Positions 51,949 to 60,196 of a stretch of DNA of 64,000 bases are shown here, in pieces. The translations under genes were made by a program, and so were the position numbers. This DNA comes from CAWCAW01 sp963714125. GTDB taxonomy: Bacteria; Actinomycetota; Acidimicrobiia; Acidimicrobiales; UBA8190. The DNA lies in NCBI GenBank assembly GCA_963714125.1, contig OY970234.1, positions 1,550,001 through 1,614,000 of the forward strand, read 5' to 3'. The notes under the pieces were generated by a model. The model saw only the letters and a program-made list of their open reading frames with translations. It was not told the origin of the DNA and made no database searches. Within the stretch, counting starts at the first letter, position 1. Each line of letters begins with the position of its first letter.

Positions 51949-52884
51949 TCAGTAACCGGCGTCGACGTCGACAACGCCCACGACGTCGACGCCGTCACGG
52001 TATCGGCGCAGGTTATCGACACACATTTCGAGAGTCACCATGGCACTGGTGTGCGAACTCCAGCTCACATGAGGACTGAGCCTGACGCCAGGGTGGGTGT
52101 AGAGGCGATGTCCTTCGGGTAGTGGCTCAGGATGAACAACGTCGAGCGATGCGCGTGCCACGGTCCCGTTGTCCAAAGCGACGAGCAAGGCGTCGTGGTC
52201 CACCAGGGTGCCGCGCGAGATGTTGACGAAGTGCACGCCGGTCTTGCAGGCGCCGAATGCGTCAGCATCGAACACCCGGCTGGTTCGAGCCGTAGCTGGG
52301 GCAGCCAGCACAACGTGATCAGCATCGGCGACGAGCGCGTGCAGCGTTGGCGCCAGTTGTACATGAGGGGGCGGGGCAGTGGTGGTGCGCCGCAGGGCGA
52401 CCACGTTCATGTCGAAGGCCACGGCGCGCTGCACGATGGCGCTACCGATGGCGCCCAGGCCCATGAGCCCGAGCGTCCGGCCCGAAAGTCCGCCTAAAGA
52501 CGGCATGTCCCATTGCGGCGGTGGCGCGTTGATGAAGGACTCGGGCAGCTTCTTCTCGAAAGCGAGCATCACCGCCATGACCCACTCGGCAATGGCGGCG
52601 GCACTAGCGCCGCGCGAGCACGTCACCTGCCGACCGACGGCGGCTTGCAGCGGGAACCCGTCGATGCCCGCCGACAGGATGTGCACCCACCGGATCTGAG
52701 GGGCCAGAAGCTCTTCGATCCCCGTGGGGTCATCGAGCAGCGTGACGAGCACCTCGGCGTCAGCCGGCACGTCGTCGCCGGGGGCGACGGCGACGAACCG
52801 TTCGTCGGGCACGAGGTGTTGGAGCATGGCCAACACGCCGTCGGCCAGACGACTGCGGCTGTTGACGACGATGGTGCCGGCCAT
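51949..52884 (-). CDS. D-isomer-specific 2-hydroxyacid dehydrogenase
   Basis: The 311-residue NAD(P)-dependent enzyme has the dinucleotide-binding loop GLMGLGAIGSAIV, the catalytic Arg in FVNISRGTLVD, the Glu in VVHPEPLPEGH and the His in LSPHVSWSS, so the active site is complete. It would interconvert a 2-oxo acid and its D-2-hydroxy acid. The FAD-linked oxidase gene ends 3 nt upstream of its start, suggesting that both act on the same D-hydroxy acid. Confidence 0.88.
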   Translation of the reverse strand: MAGTIVVNSRSRLADGVLAMLQHLVPDERFVAVAPGDDVPADAEVLVTLLDDPTGIEELLAPQIRWVHILSAGIDGFPLQAAVGRQVTCSRGASAAAIAEWVMAVMLAFEKKLPESFINAPPPQWDMPSLGGLSGRTLGLMGLGAIGSAIVQRAVAFDMNVVALRRTTTAPPPHVQLAPTLHALVADADHVVLAAPATARTSRVFDADAFGACKTGVHFVNISRGTLVDHDALLVALDNGTVARASLDVVHPEPLPEGHRLYTHPGVRLSPHVSWSSHTSAMVTLEMCVDNLRRYRDGVDVVGVVDVDAGY

Positions 52885-52887
52885 GGG

Positions 52888-54261
52888 TCAGATCCCCTTG
52901 CCAGGGTTGAGGATGCCGAGCGGGTCCAAGGCGTGCTTCACCAGCGCGTTGAGCGCCATCACATCGGGGCCGAGTTGCGCCGTCAACCACGGCCGCTTCA
53001 GGGTCCCCACGCCGTGCTCCCCGCTGATGGTGCCGCCCAGCGCCAAGGCCAGATCCATGACGTCGCCGAAGGCCGCGTGGGCCCGCGCCGTGGCGTCGGG
53101 GTCGTGGCGATCGAAGGTCACCAAGGGATGAAAGTTCCCGTCACCGGCATGGCCGATGACGGCGATGATCGTGTCTTGGTGCTGGGCGATGTCGGCAATG
53201 CCGCTCAACAAGGCGGGAACCTCGGGGATCGGTACACCGACATCCTCGATGAGCACGGTCCCGAGGCGCTCCACGGCGGGGATGGCCATACGCCGAGCGG
53301 CCATGAACAGCTCCCCTTCGTCTTCGTCGTCGGTGCATGCCACGTAGGTCGCTCCGGCATCCTGGCAGGCCTGGCCCATCCAAGTGGCCTCGGCCGGCGC
53401 CTGGGCCCCGCCGGCATCGGAGCGGCCGAGCAGCAATGCCCCGCAGTCCGGGTCGAGTCCCATGGGTGCGTGGGACTGCACGGCCCGCAGCGCGGTGGCG
53501 TCCATGAGCTCTAGGGCACTGGGACGCACGCGTCCGATGATCGCCGCGATGGCCCGCCCCGCCGCGGTGGTATCGGCGAAGGTGGCCACCATGGTGGTGG
53601 CGGGGGGCGGCAGGGGACGAAGGCGGACAGTGGCCTCGGTGATCACGCCCAAGGTGCCTTCGCTGCCGACGAAGAGTCGCTTGAGGTCATAGCCGGCCAC
53701 GTCTTTCACGGTGCGTCCGCCCAGGCGAACGGCCCGGCCGTCGGCCAGCACCACTTCCATGGCAAGCACGTAGTCGGTGGTCACGCCGTATTTCACGCAG
53801 CACAAGCCGCCCGCGTTGGTGGCCAGGTTGCCGCCGATGGAGCAGATCTCGAAGCTTGACGGGTCGGGCGGATACCAGAGTCCGTGTTCCCTGGCAGCGC
53901 GCTTGAGCTCTCCGTTGAGCACACCCGGGCCCACCACGGCCGTCGATGACGGCGGGTCGATGACCAGCGTGTTCATCTTTTGCGTGCTGAGGGTGATGCC
54001 GCCGTCGATGGCCGCCGCCCCTCCGGAGAGGCCGGTACCCGCACCGCGGGCCACCACGGGCACCCGGTGGGCGGCAGCCACGCGCAGCACCGCCTGCACA
54101 TCCTGCGTGCATGTCGCTCTGACCACCGCAGTGGGAGTACCGGGGATGACGGTATCGGCCCGATCGGCGCTATACGTCGCCATCACTTCGGGATCGGTGA
54201 CGAGGGCCCCCGGTGTCAGCAGGCCCTCCAACTCCTCGGTCCAGTGCACCCCCGCACCCAT
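52888..54261 (-). CDS. FAD-linked oxidase, glycolate oxidase GlcD/D-lactate dehydrogenase type
   Basis: The 457-residue flavoprotein has the PCMH FAD-binding motifs VVARGAGTGLSGGA and SFEICSIGGNLATNAGG, followed by VLADGRAVRLGGRTVKDVAGYDLKRLFVGSEGTLG, and a C-terminal cap with VIGHAGDGNFHPL and ISGEHGVGTLKRPWL. These segments are characteristic of GlcD-like enzymes that oxidise 2-hydroxy acids. No separate glcE or glcF gene is present in the window. Confidence 0.9.
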   Translation of the reverse strand: MGAGVHWTEELEGLLTPGALVTDPEVMATYSADRADTVIPGTPTAVVRATCTQDVQAVLRVAAAHRVPVVARGAGTGLSGGAAAIDGGITLSTQKMNTLVIDPPSSTAVVGPGVLNGELKRAAREHGLWYPPDPSSFEICSIGGNLATNAGGLCCVKYGVTTDYVLAMEVVLADGRAVRLGGRTVKDVAGYDLKRLFVGSEGTLGVITEATVRLRPLPPPATTMVATFADTTAAGRAIAAIIGRVRPSALELMDATALRAVQSHAPMGLDPDCGALLLGRSDAGGAQAPAEATWMGQACQDAGATYVACTDDEDEGELFMAARRMAIPAVERLGTVLIEDVGVPIPEVPALLSGIADIAQHQDTIIAVIGHAGDGNFHPLVTFDRHDPDATARAHAAFGDVMDLALALGGTISGEHGVGTLKRPWLTAQLGPDVMALNALVKHALDPLGILNPGKGI

Positions 54262-54302
54262 GGCGCCCGAGCTTACGAGGGTCGATGTTGGGTAAGAACC
54301 TA

Positions 54303-54332
54303 TTGACCGAAGACGAGAGCCACGCGTTACGT
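54303..54332 (+). promoter_or_regulatory. Possible promoter of the SRPBCC gene
   Basis: TTGACC (54303-54308) and TTACGT (54327-54332) are separated by 18 nt in the divergent gap and point toward the gene starting at 54380. The -10 match is fair only. Confidence 0.35.
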
Positions 54333-54379
54333 TGCGCGGTAGCGCCGTAAAGCTGGCGACAAAGGGTGAGGAGGTGGCC

Positions 54380-54856
54380 GTGATCCGAGGTGAAGGAACG
54401 ACGGTCGTCCGGGGCGTGACCCCCGACGAGGTGTTCGATTTCGTGCTGGACCCCGCTCAGTACACGAAGGCCGACACCAAAATGGTGTGGGTCACCAAGC
54501 TCGCCGACACCCCCGACGGCATGATCGCCCGCGAAGACGGCAAGTTCCTGGGTCGGTTGCCGGGCTCAGTCATCACTCGTTACCGATGGAACAAGCCCAC
54601 CCATATCGACGTCACCTTGGAGCACGGTGTGCCGCGTTCGCTGCACGCGTGGTTCGAGATCGAAGCGGTTCCCGACGGCACGCGCCTGCACCATGTCGAG
54701 GAGCTCGACTTCGGCCATGGCCCGTTGGGGTTGATTTACGACGCCGTCGGACGATCCTGGTTCGCACGTTCTGTTGATCAAGAGGTGATCGAGATTGGCC
54801 GTCTTCTCGAGTCAGGTCAACGCGGCCGTCCCCACGAATCGACGTCAGTTCGTTGA
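54380..54856 (+). CDS. SRPBCC-family protein
   Basis: The product of about 158 residues has the START-like SRPBCC pattern: GVTPDEVFDFVLDPAQY at the N-terminus, a central beta-sheet (RYRWNKPTHIDVTLEHGV, HAWFEIEAVPDGTRLHHVEELDF) and a long C-terminal helix (VDQEVIEIGRLLES). Such proteins bind hydrophobic ligands or act as cyclases or toxins; no ligand can be inferred. GTG at 54380 is selected because GAGGAGG lies about 6 nt upstream; GTG at 54374 is also possible. Confidence 0.75.
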   Translation: MIRGEGTTVVRGVTPDEVFDFVLDPAQYTKADTKMVWVTKLADTPDGMIAREDGKFLGRLPGSVITRYRWNKPTHIDVTLEHGVPRSLHAWFEIEAVPDGTRLHHVEELDFGHGPLGLIYDAVGRSWFARSVDQEVIEIGRLLESGQRGRPHESTSVR

Positions 54857-55269
54857 CATCGATAGCGCGCCTTGGGGAAGACCTGGGGACAGTGATGCAA
54901 AAACTGGGGAAAGGGTTACAATTCCTCCGGAGAACATAGGGATTTCGCGCCACCCCCTTGACGTTCGATCGGGGTCGGAGCATCCTGTCATCAGTCGACG
55001 AACGACGACCGACGAAAGGCCGGAAGCGACGCCGCAAGGCGAAGCCAACGCACAGAGACGGAGACGAGTTCGCGGTTAGGCAAGCGGTCTCGCGCTGGAA
55101 GGTTCCCTGGAATCAACCGGTACGAAACCCGACCGAGGGTCGTCCGACCTTGGGGAGGGCACACCGTTCTGCTGAGGGCGCTGGCCCCGAGGAGTGCGGA
55201 CGGCTTCGGCCGAACCGGCTACTCGGGGCCTCGCCGCGTCCGGACGACATTTTCAAGAAGGGGGGAGCC
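54857..55269 (+). other. 413-nt region without a clear gene, structured
   Basis: No convincing protein gene lies here. The downstream frame is open through much of it, but the translation is Arg/Pro-rich and unlike the binding protein it leads into. A possible promoter is TTGACG at 54958-54963 with CATCCT 17 nt later. The part from about 55000 to 55230 contains several GC-rich inverted repeats, so it may be a long leader or a small RNA. Signatures of cobalamin riboswitch, RNase P RNA, tmRNA, SRP RNA and T-box were looked for and not seen. Confidence 0.4.
55183..55230 (+). other. Strong hairpin upstream of the BtuF-like gene
   Basis: GGCCCCGAG (55183-55191) pairs perfectly with CTCGGGGCC (55222-55230), enclosing a second small hairpin GGC-TTC-GGCC-type at 55202-55211. 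It ends 39 nt before the start codon. With no following T-run it does not look like a simple terminator; a leader structure is more likely. Confidence 0.45.
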
Positions 55270-56175
55270 TTGCGCATCGTGTCGCTGTTGCCGTCGGCAA
55301 CGGAGATTGTCTACGCGCTCGGCCTTGAGGACGACCTTGTCGGGGTGACCGCGGAGTGCGACGCGCCAGCCGCAGCCCGCTTCAAGCCCACGGTGTCGTG
55401 GCCCGTCATCGCCCCTGCCGACGACGGCACGCGCCGTCCACCGGGGGAAGTCGACGACGCCGTGAGTGCCGCCATGGCGGCGGGGGAGCAGCTCTACCGG
55501 CTGGACGAGGAGCTCATTCGCTCGCTGGCTCCCGATCTCATCCTGGCCCAGGACCTGTGTCGGGTGTGTGCGGTGCCGTCGGGGGATGTGGCCGCCGCCC
55601 TCGATCGGCTCGGCACCGACGCCCAGGTGCTCTCCCTCGACCCGTCGAGGCTCGATGACGTCATCGCCGGCGTGGGCGAGGTGGGTGCGGTCACCGGCGT
55701 GGCTGCGCGCGCCGCCGAGCTCCAGGAGCGCCTGCGCCAGCGCGTCGACGCCGTACGCCGGGCCACTGCCGATGCGCCTCGGCGCGCCGTGTTGGCGTTG
55801 GAATGGTCCGATCCGCCTTTTCAGGGGGGCCACTGGGTCCCCGACCAGATCGACTCCGCCGGCGGGCGGGCGGTGTTGGCGGCGCCGGGGATCCCGTCGA
55901 GGCGCCTGGGCTGGCCCGAGATCGCCGCGGGCGGGGCAGAAGTGGTGGCCTTCATGCCGTGTGGGTATGACCTCGCCGATGCCGTAACGGAAGGGGCCAA
56001 CGTGCTGGCCCGCCCCGAGTTCGACGGCGCCGCCGAGGTATGGGCGCTCGACGGCAGCGCCTACTTCTCTCGTCCCGGCCCCCGGGTGGTCGACGGCGTC
56101 GAGCTGTTGGCCTGGGTGTTGCACCCCGATCGCGTTGCCCCACCACCACCGGGCCGCGCCGTCCGCTTGCGCTGA
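55270..56175 (+). CDS. BtuF-like (cobalamin/siderophore-type) ABC transporter binding protein, no signal peptide seen
   Basis: The 301-residue protein starts RIVSLLPSATEIVYALGLEDDLVGVTAECD, typical of TroA/BtuF-fold periplasmic binding proteins, with DLILAQDLCRVCAV, SLDPSRLDDVIAGVGEVG and a C-terminal ELLAWVLHPDR. TTG at 55270 preceded by AAGGGGGGAG is chosen. From that start no signal peptide or lipobox is present, and no permease or ATPase gene is near, so it may be a cytoplasmic homologue of the family. The cysteine motif CRVCAV is notable. Confidence 0.78.
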   Translation: MRIVSLLPSATEIVYALGLEDDLVGVTAECDAPAAARFKPTVSWPVIAPADDGTRRPPGEVDDAVSAAMAAGEQLYRLDEELIRSLAPDLILAQDLCRVCAVPSGDVAAALDRLGTDAQVLSLDPSRLDDVIAGVGEVGAVTGVAARAAELQERLRQRVDAVRRATADAPRRAVLALEWSDPPFQGGHWVPDQIDSAGGRAVLAAPGIPSRRLGWPEIAAGGAEVVAFMPCGYDLADAVTEGANVLARPEFDGAAEVWALDGSAYFSRPGPRVVDGVELLAWVLHPDRVAPPPPGRAVRLR

Positions 56176-56212
56176 GCGCCGCTTTCGCTTGAGTCCTCGC
56201 CGGGGCCGGGCC

Positions 56213-56545
56213 TCAACGCACCTGGAAGCCGGAATCTCCCACGGGGGCCTCTTCGGTGGCGATGACCTGTCGCACGTGCGCCATGGGCGGTCCGTGGTGG
56301 CACCACCCGATCATGCGCTCCACGGCGTCGGGGGTGCCCTCAAAGGCGGCCTCGACGCTGCCGTCGCCCCGGTTGCGGACCCACCCGGCCACGCCGGTGC
56401 GTTTGGCCCGGTGCGCACACGTGGCCCGGTAGCCAACGCCCTGCACGCGCCCGATGATCACGACATGGCGGCGGACAACAACGACGTCTTCAATGCCGCT
56501 GTCCTCGGTGCCGCCCTCGAAGCTGCCCTCAGTGTCTGTCGTCAT
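56213..56545 (-). CDS. acyP: Acylphosphatase
   Basis: The 110-residue product hydrolyses acyl phosphates. It has the family signature VIIGRVQGVGYRATCAHRAKRTGVAGWVRNRGDGSVEAAFEG in shorter blocks: GRVQGVGYR with the catalytic Arg, and GWVRNRGDGSVE with the catalytic Asn. Residues 1-20 are an acidic extension. The ATG at 56545 directly follows the end of the GH20 gene, making it the last gene of the minus-strand operon. Confidence 0.92.
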   Translation of the reverse strand: MTTDTEGSFEGGTEDSGIEDVVVVRRHVVIIGRVQGVGYRATCAHRAKRTGVAGWVRNRGDGSVEAAFEGTPDAVERMIGWCHHGPPMAHVRQVIATEEAPVGDSGFQVR

Positions 56546-56546
56546 C

Positions 56547-58301
56547 TCACGCCAGCGGGCCGAACCACCGGCGATCGGCCTCACCGGTTTGGTAACAGCC
56601 GGCCAGGTGGTCGAACCAGGCCACGCTGTCATCGAGGCCACCGGGCCGGTTGCGGGCCAGCCACAGCCGGCGATGTTCCTCGACGACACCCCGTAGCTCT
56701 TCGCCCAGGGTGGCTCGGTCGGCAGCTGACACCGACGCCAACGAGCCGTCGCCGGCCTGGCGTAAGCGGGCGTCGTGGCAGGCCAGGCGCACCATGGCGG
56801 CGCCGCCGCGCAACTCTTCGGCAACGAGGCCGCCATCGCCGCGTTGCGAACGCGCCGTGGCGAGCGTGGTGAGCGCCGCGTTCACGGCCTCCTCGACGGC
56901 GTCGACCTCAGCGGGGACGAGTCCGTCGCTCAGCGCGCGTCCCACTGGCCACTGCGGCAGCAGGAGGTGGCCGATGACGGGCGAGATGTTCGGCGGTTGA
57001 GGCGTCACCATGCGATGGATGCGCCCCAGGGCCACCAGGGCGCGGCCGGTGGCGCCGGCTGGGTCGTCGAAGGCATGGGCGTCGAGCGCTTCGGCCAAGG
57101 TGTCGAGGTCGAAGGCCTCATGGGCCGACCCGCACCATCCCATGGCCGCCGCCCAGGCGAAGCCAGGCTCGCTGACCGGTAAGTACTGAAGGTGACCCAT
57201 GTCGCCCCAGTCGGTCACCAGCAGTCCGGTCGATCCCCGCGCCATGCCGGCCTGGGCCGCAGCACGGATGTTGCCGAGCATGTTGTCCAAACGCCCCGTC
57301 ACCGACATCCAACTGGACGTGCCCGGGCACGCCCACGTGGGAATGCCGGCGTCGGCCAGCGCGCCCAGGCGCTCGTCGAAGGGATGCGAATCCTCATACC
57401 CCCATTCGCACACGGTGACGCCGTCGGGCAGCTCGCCGAGAAGGTCGGGGCGCGAGGTGGGGATGTCGCCCCACACGAGAACCTCACGTCCAGCCAAGGC
57501 CGGCAGCGCCCGGATCCGGCCCAACCACCCCATCCACTCATCGGCGCGCGAGGAGTCGAGCTCCCAGGGTTCGTCCATGCCCACATGCACCTGATCCGAC
57601 GGCAGCACCGCCAGCAGCTGGTCGAGCAGGTCGCGCACCAACGCAAAGGCCTCGGGTTTGGCGGGGTCGAGGGTGGTGGGTCGGCGCGGAATGCCGAACA
57701 TCCACGTGAAGCCGTCGGGGGCGATGGCCAGCCGCCGGTAGCGCTCGTGGCGTAACCACCGCTCGAAGTGGCCCAAGGTGTTCTGGTTGGCCACCAGCTC
57801 GATGCCGTGGCGGCGGCAATGGTCGGCGATGGTGGCGATGTCGTCGGCGTCATACGGATCTGCCGCCGCCCACACTTCTTCGTGCCCGGCGTAGGCGAAG
57901 GTGTGCTCGGTGTACAGCTGGAGCTGGTTGATCTTCCACGACGCCAGCCGTTGTATGAGATCGAGCAGCGTGGCGACGGTGGGGACTTTGTCGCGCGACA
58001 CATCGAGCATGACGCCGCGCACGGGAAAATCAGGCCAATCGTCGATGCGACAAACGGGGAGGGCGCCCGCCGGTGCGCCGGCGGGGGTGTTGGCGGCGTG
58101 ACGCAGTTGGGCCAAGGTGGCGCGGCCATGACGGAAGCCCGCCTCATTGGATGCGGCCAGCACCACACCCGAGGCGCCGATCTCAAGGTGATATCCCTGG
58201 GCGGCGATGTGGGCGTCGACGCGTTCTTGGGGTGTGGTGTCGGGCACCCAACCACCGGCTGGGTCCAGGTGCAGAGAACGAGGACGGGGGAGCAGGACCA
58301 T
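56547..58301 (-). CDS. Glycoside hydrolase family 20-like protein (beta-N-acetylhexosaminidase type)
   Basis: The 584-residue protein has the GH20 layout: a small N-terminal domain (LLPRPRSLHLDPAGG, ASNEAGFRHGRATLAQL), a barrel opening IDDWPDFPVRGVMLDVSRDKVPT, and the catalytic Asp-Glu pair in QVHVGMDEPWEL. A signal peptide is absent, so it should act on internal glycans or sugars. ATG at 58301 is used; the frame is open further upstream into the preceding gene. Substrate specificity is not determinable, but beta-linked N-acetylhexosamine is the family norm. Confidence 0.82.
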   Translation of the reverse strand: MVLLPRPRSLHLDPAGGWVPDTTPQERVDAHIAAQGYHLEIGASGVVLAASNEAGFRHGRATLAQLRHAANTPAGAPAGALPVCRIDDWPDFPVRGVMLDVSRDKVPTVATLLDLIQRLASWKINQLQLYTEHTFAYAGHEEVWAAADPYDADDIATIADHCRRHGIELVANQNTLGHFERWLRHERYRRLAIAPDGFTWMFGIPRRPTTLDPAKPEAFALVRDLLDQLLAVLPSDQVHVGMDEPWELDSSRADEWMGWLGRIRALPALAGREVLVWGDIPTSRPDLLGELPDGVTVCEWGYEDSHPFDERLGALADAGIPTWACPGTSSWMSVTGRLDNMLGNIRAAAQAGMARGSTGLLVTDWGDMGHLQYLPVSEPGFAWAAAMGWCGSAHEAFDLDTLAEALDAHAFDDPAGATGRALVALGRIHRMVTPQPPNISPVIGHLLLPQWPVGRALSDGLVPAEVDAVEEAVNAALTTLATARSQRGDGGLVAEELRGGAAMVRLACHDARLRQAGDGSLASVSAADRATLGEELRGVVEEHRRLWLARNRPGGLDDSVAWFDHLAGCYQTGEADRRWFGPLA

Positions 58302-58348
58302 GGCGTCGGTGTGGGGGAGCGAGGAGAGGGTGGCCGCGTGGCGCGGCG

Positions 58349-59272
58349 TCAGGCCCGGTCCGAGGGCCAGGGGTTCTCGGGGCGCTCGCCTTCGGCCACC
58401 ATCTGCGCCAGCAGGGCACACACCACGGGAAGGTCGTCGAGGTGGGTGACGCCGATGCACCGGCCCGGGCCGGCCAACACCGCCACCTGATGTCCGGCTC
58501 GAGTCATGTCGTTGACCACTTCAGGCAGAAGCACTTCCTTCGACGCGTCGACCGAGTTTCGGTCGGGCACCGATCCGTCGGCGCCCACGGTGGGGTGCAT
58601 GGTCGTCACGGCGTCTTCCAAGACGGGCCAGATGCTCGGCCGCAGCCCCCACAGGTTCATGGACACGGGCGTGTCGCCGGCCAGCTCGACGGGTTCGAGC
58701 CCGTCGTCGGACACGAAACGACCGTCGTCGAGCAGGTGCACCTTCTTGCGTTCCACCATGCCGGCCAAGTTGCCCTGGCTGTCCACTTGGCACGTGCCGC
58801 GCGTCACCGTGTCGCTGGTGACGATGGTGTCGCGCAGTGCGAAGGCCACGTTGGCGTGCACCGGCGAGTCGAGGGCCAGGTGATCGGCCAGAAGTCGCAA
58901 GGCGGGGACGCCGTAGACGTCGTCCCCGTTCACCACGGCGAAGGGCCGATCGCCGATGTTCCCCCGGGCACACAGCACAGCGTGGGCCGTGCCGAGGGGG
59001 ACGGGCTGCTCGGCGGTCGATACCTTCACCGACGCCGGCCACGATCGTTTCAGGTGGTACGAAATGGCCGGACCCGATTGCGGACCGACGATCACCACGA
59101 TCTCCCCGAAACCGGCCGCCTTGGCGTCGCCGGCGGTCAGATCGATGACGGCCTCACCGTGCAGCCCCACTGGGGCCAGGGGTTTGCAGCCTCCGCCGTA
59201 GCGCGTCGCCATGCCCGCCGCCAACATCACCAGGACGGGTCGGCGGTCCGTGGTGCTGCCGTTGGTACTCAC
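58349..59272 (-). CDS. Sugar-phosphate nucleotidyltransferase-like protein
   Basis: The 307-residue protein starts with the nucleotidyltransferase loop LVMLAAGMATRYGGGCKPLAPVG and has AEQPVPLGTAHAVLCARG and AVVNGDDVYG, the divalent-metal Asp region, so it probably links a sugar phosphate to a nucleotide. The GTG at 59272 is preferred because it overlaps the fabH-like stop by 4 nt. Neighbouring GH20 and acylphosphatase genes suggest sugar recycling, but sugar and nucleotide are not predictable. Confidence 0.82.
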   Translation of the reverse strand: MSTNGSTTDRRPVLVMLAAGMATRYGGGCKPLAPVGLHGEAVIDLTAGDAKAAGFGEIVVIVGPQSGPAISYHLKRSWPASVKVSTAEQPVPLGTAHAVLCARGNIGDRPFAVVNGDDVYGVPALRLLADHLALDSPVHANVAFALRDTIVTSDTVTRGTCQVDSQGNLAGMVERKKVHLLDDGRFVSDDGLEPVELAGDTPVSMNLWGLRPSIWPVLEDAVTTMHPTVGADGSVPDRNSVDASKEVLLPEVVNDMTRAGHQVAVLAGPGRCIGVTHLDDLPVVCALLAQMVAEGERPENPWPSDRA

Positions 59273-60195
59273 CCTCCCCACCGCAATACAGCGCTGGCCC
59301 AGGTCATCCCGCCTCCGAATCCCGATAGCAGCACCAGGGCGCCGGGCTCCAGACGGCCCGTCTCCAAGGCGTCAGCCAGAGCCAACGGGATGGAGGCGGC
59401 CGACGTGTTCCCGTAGCGGTCGATGGTGATCACACACCGCTCCTCGGCAATGCCGAGGCGCCCCGCCGCCGCGCTGATGATACGGGCGTTGGCCTGGTGA
59501 GGGACGAACAGTTCGACATCCGACGGCTGCAGCCCGGCTCGCTCCAAGGCGGCCAGGGAGGACTGCACCACGGCGTGGACGGCGTGGCGAAAAATCTCTT
59601 TGCCATTCATGTACAGATAGCCACCGTGGTCGCACTTGAGGAGGTGGCGCAGTGACCCGTTGGCCCCCAGGTCCCAGGCCAGGAGTTGGCCGGGGCCGTC
59701 AGTAGCCTCCAGCACCACCGCCCCGGCGCCGTCACCGACGAGCACGGCGATGGAACGATCGTCCCAGTCGGTGATGCGCGACAGCGTCTCGCTGCCGATG
59801 AGCAGCACTCGCTTGGAGCCCGCCATCACCATGCCGTGTGCGACGACGAGCCCGTAAACGAAACCCGAGCACGCCGCGTTGATGTCGAAAGCCCCGCCGG
59901 TGGTACCCAGCGCGTTTTGGACGGTGGCCGACGTGCCCGGCACGATGGCGTCGGCGGTGGTGGTGGCCAGCACCAGCAAGTCGATGTCCTCGCCGCGCAA
60001 GCCGGCACGCTCCAGGGCCTGAGCGCCCGCGGCGATGGCGAGCTCGGAGGTGGTGCCACCCACACGGCGTTCCTTGATGCCGGTGCGCTCGGTGATCCAG
60101 GCGTCACTGGTATCGAGACGGACCGACAGGTCCTCGTTGGTGACGACCTTGTCGGGGACAGCGATGCCCCAGCCCGTGATGACCGCACCCGTCAC
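59269..60195 (-). CDS. Beta-ketoacyl-ACP synthase III (FabH-like)
   Basis: The 308-residue enzyme has all three catalytic residues: Cys in FDINAACSGFVYGL, His in ELFVPHQANARII and Asn in DRYGNTSAASIPLAL. It also shows DAWITERTGIKERR and VGDGAGAVVLEA. FabH starts fatty-acid synthesis by condensing acyl-CoA with malonyl-ACP; paralogues outside the fab operon often serve secondary lipid or polyketide formation. It is located between a thiolase and a nucleotidyltransferase gene, not among fabD/acpP/fabF. Confidence 0.9.
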   Translation of the reverse strand: MTGAVITGWGIAVPDKVVTNEDLSVRLDTSDAWITERTGIKERRVGGTTSELAIAAGAQALERAGLRGEDIDLLVLATTTADAIVPGTSATVQNALGTTGGAFDINAACSGFVYGLVVAHGMVMAGSKRVLLIGSETLSRITDWDDRSIAVLVGDGAGAVVLEATDGPGQLLAWDLGANGSLRHLLKCDHGGYLYMNGKEIFRHAVHAVVQSSLAALERAGLQPSDVELFVPHQANARIISAAAGRLGIAEERCVITIDRYGNTSAASIPLALADALETGRLEPGALVLLSGFGGGMTWASAVLRWGG

Positions 60196-60196
60196 G

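Noticed and set aside
54857..55269. Cobalamin riboswitch or housekeeping RNA before the BtuF-like gene
   Set aside because: The conserved cobalamin-box bases and the signatures of RNase P RNA, tmRNA, SRP RNA and T-box could not be found by eye, so only an unassigned structured region is reported.
58073..59416. 447-codon plus-strand reading frame
   Set aside because: Antisense to the GH20, nucleotidyltransferase and FabH-like genes; no domain pattern.
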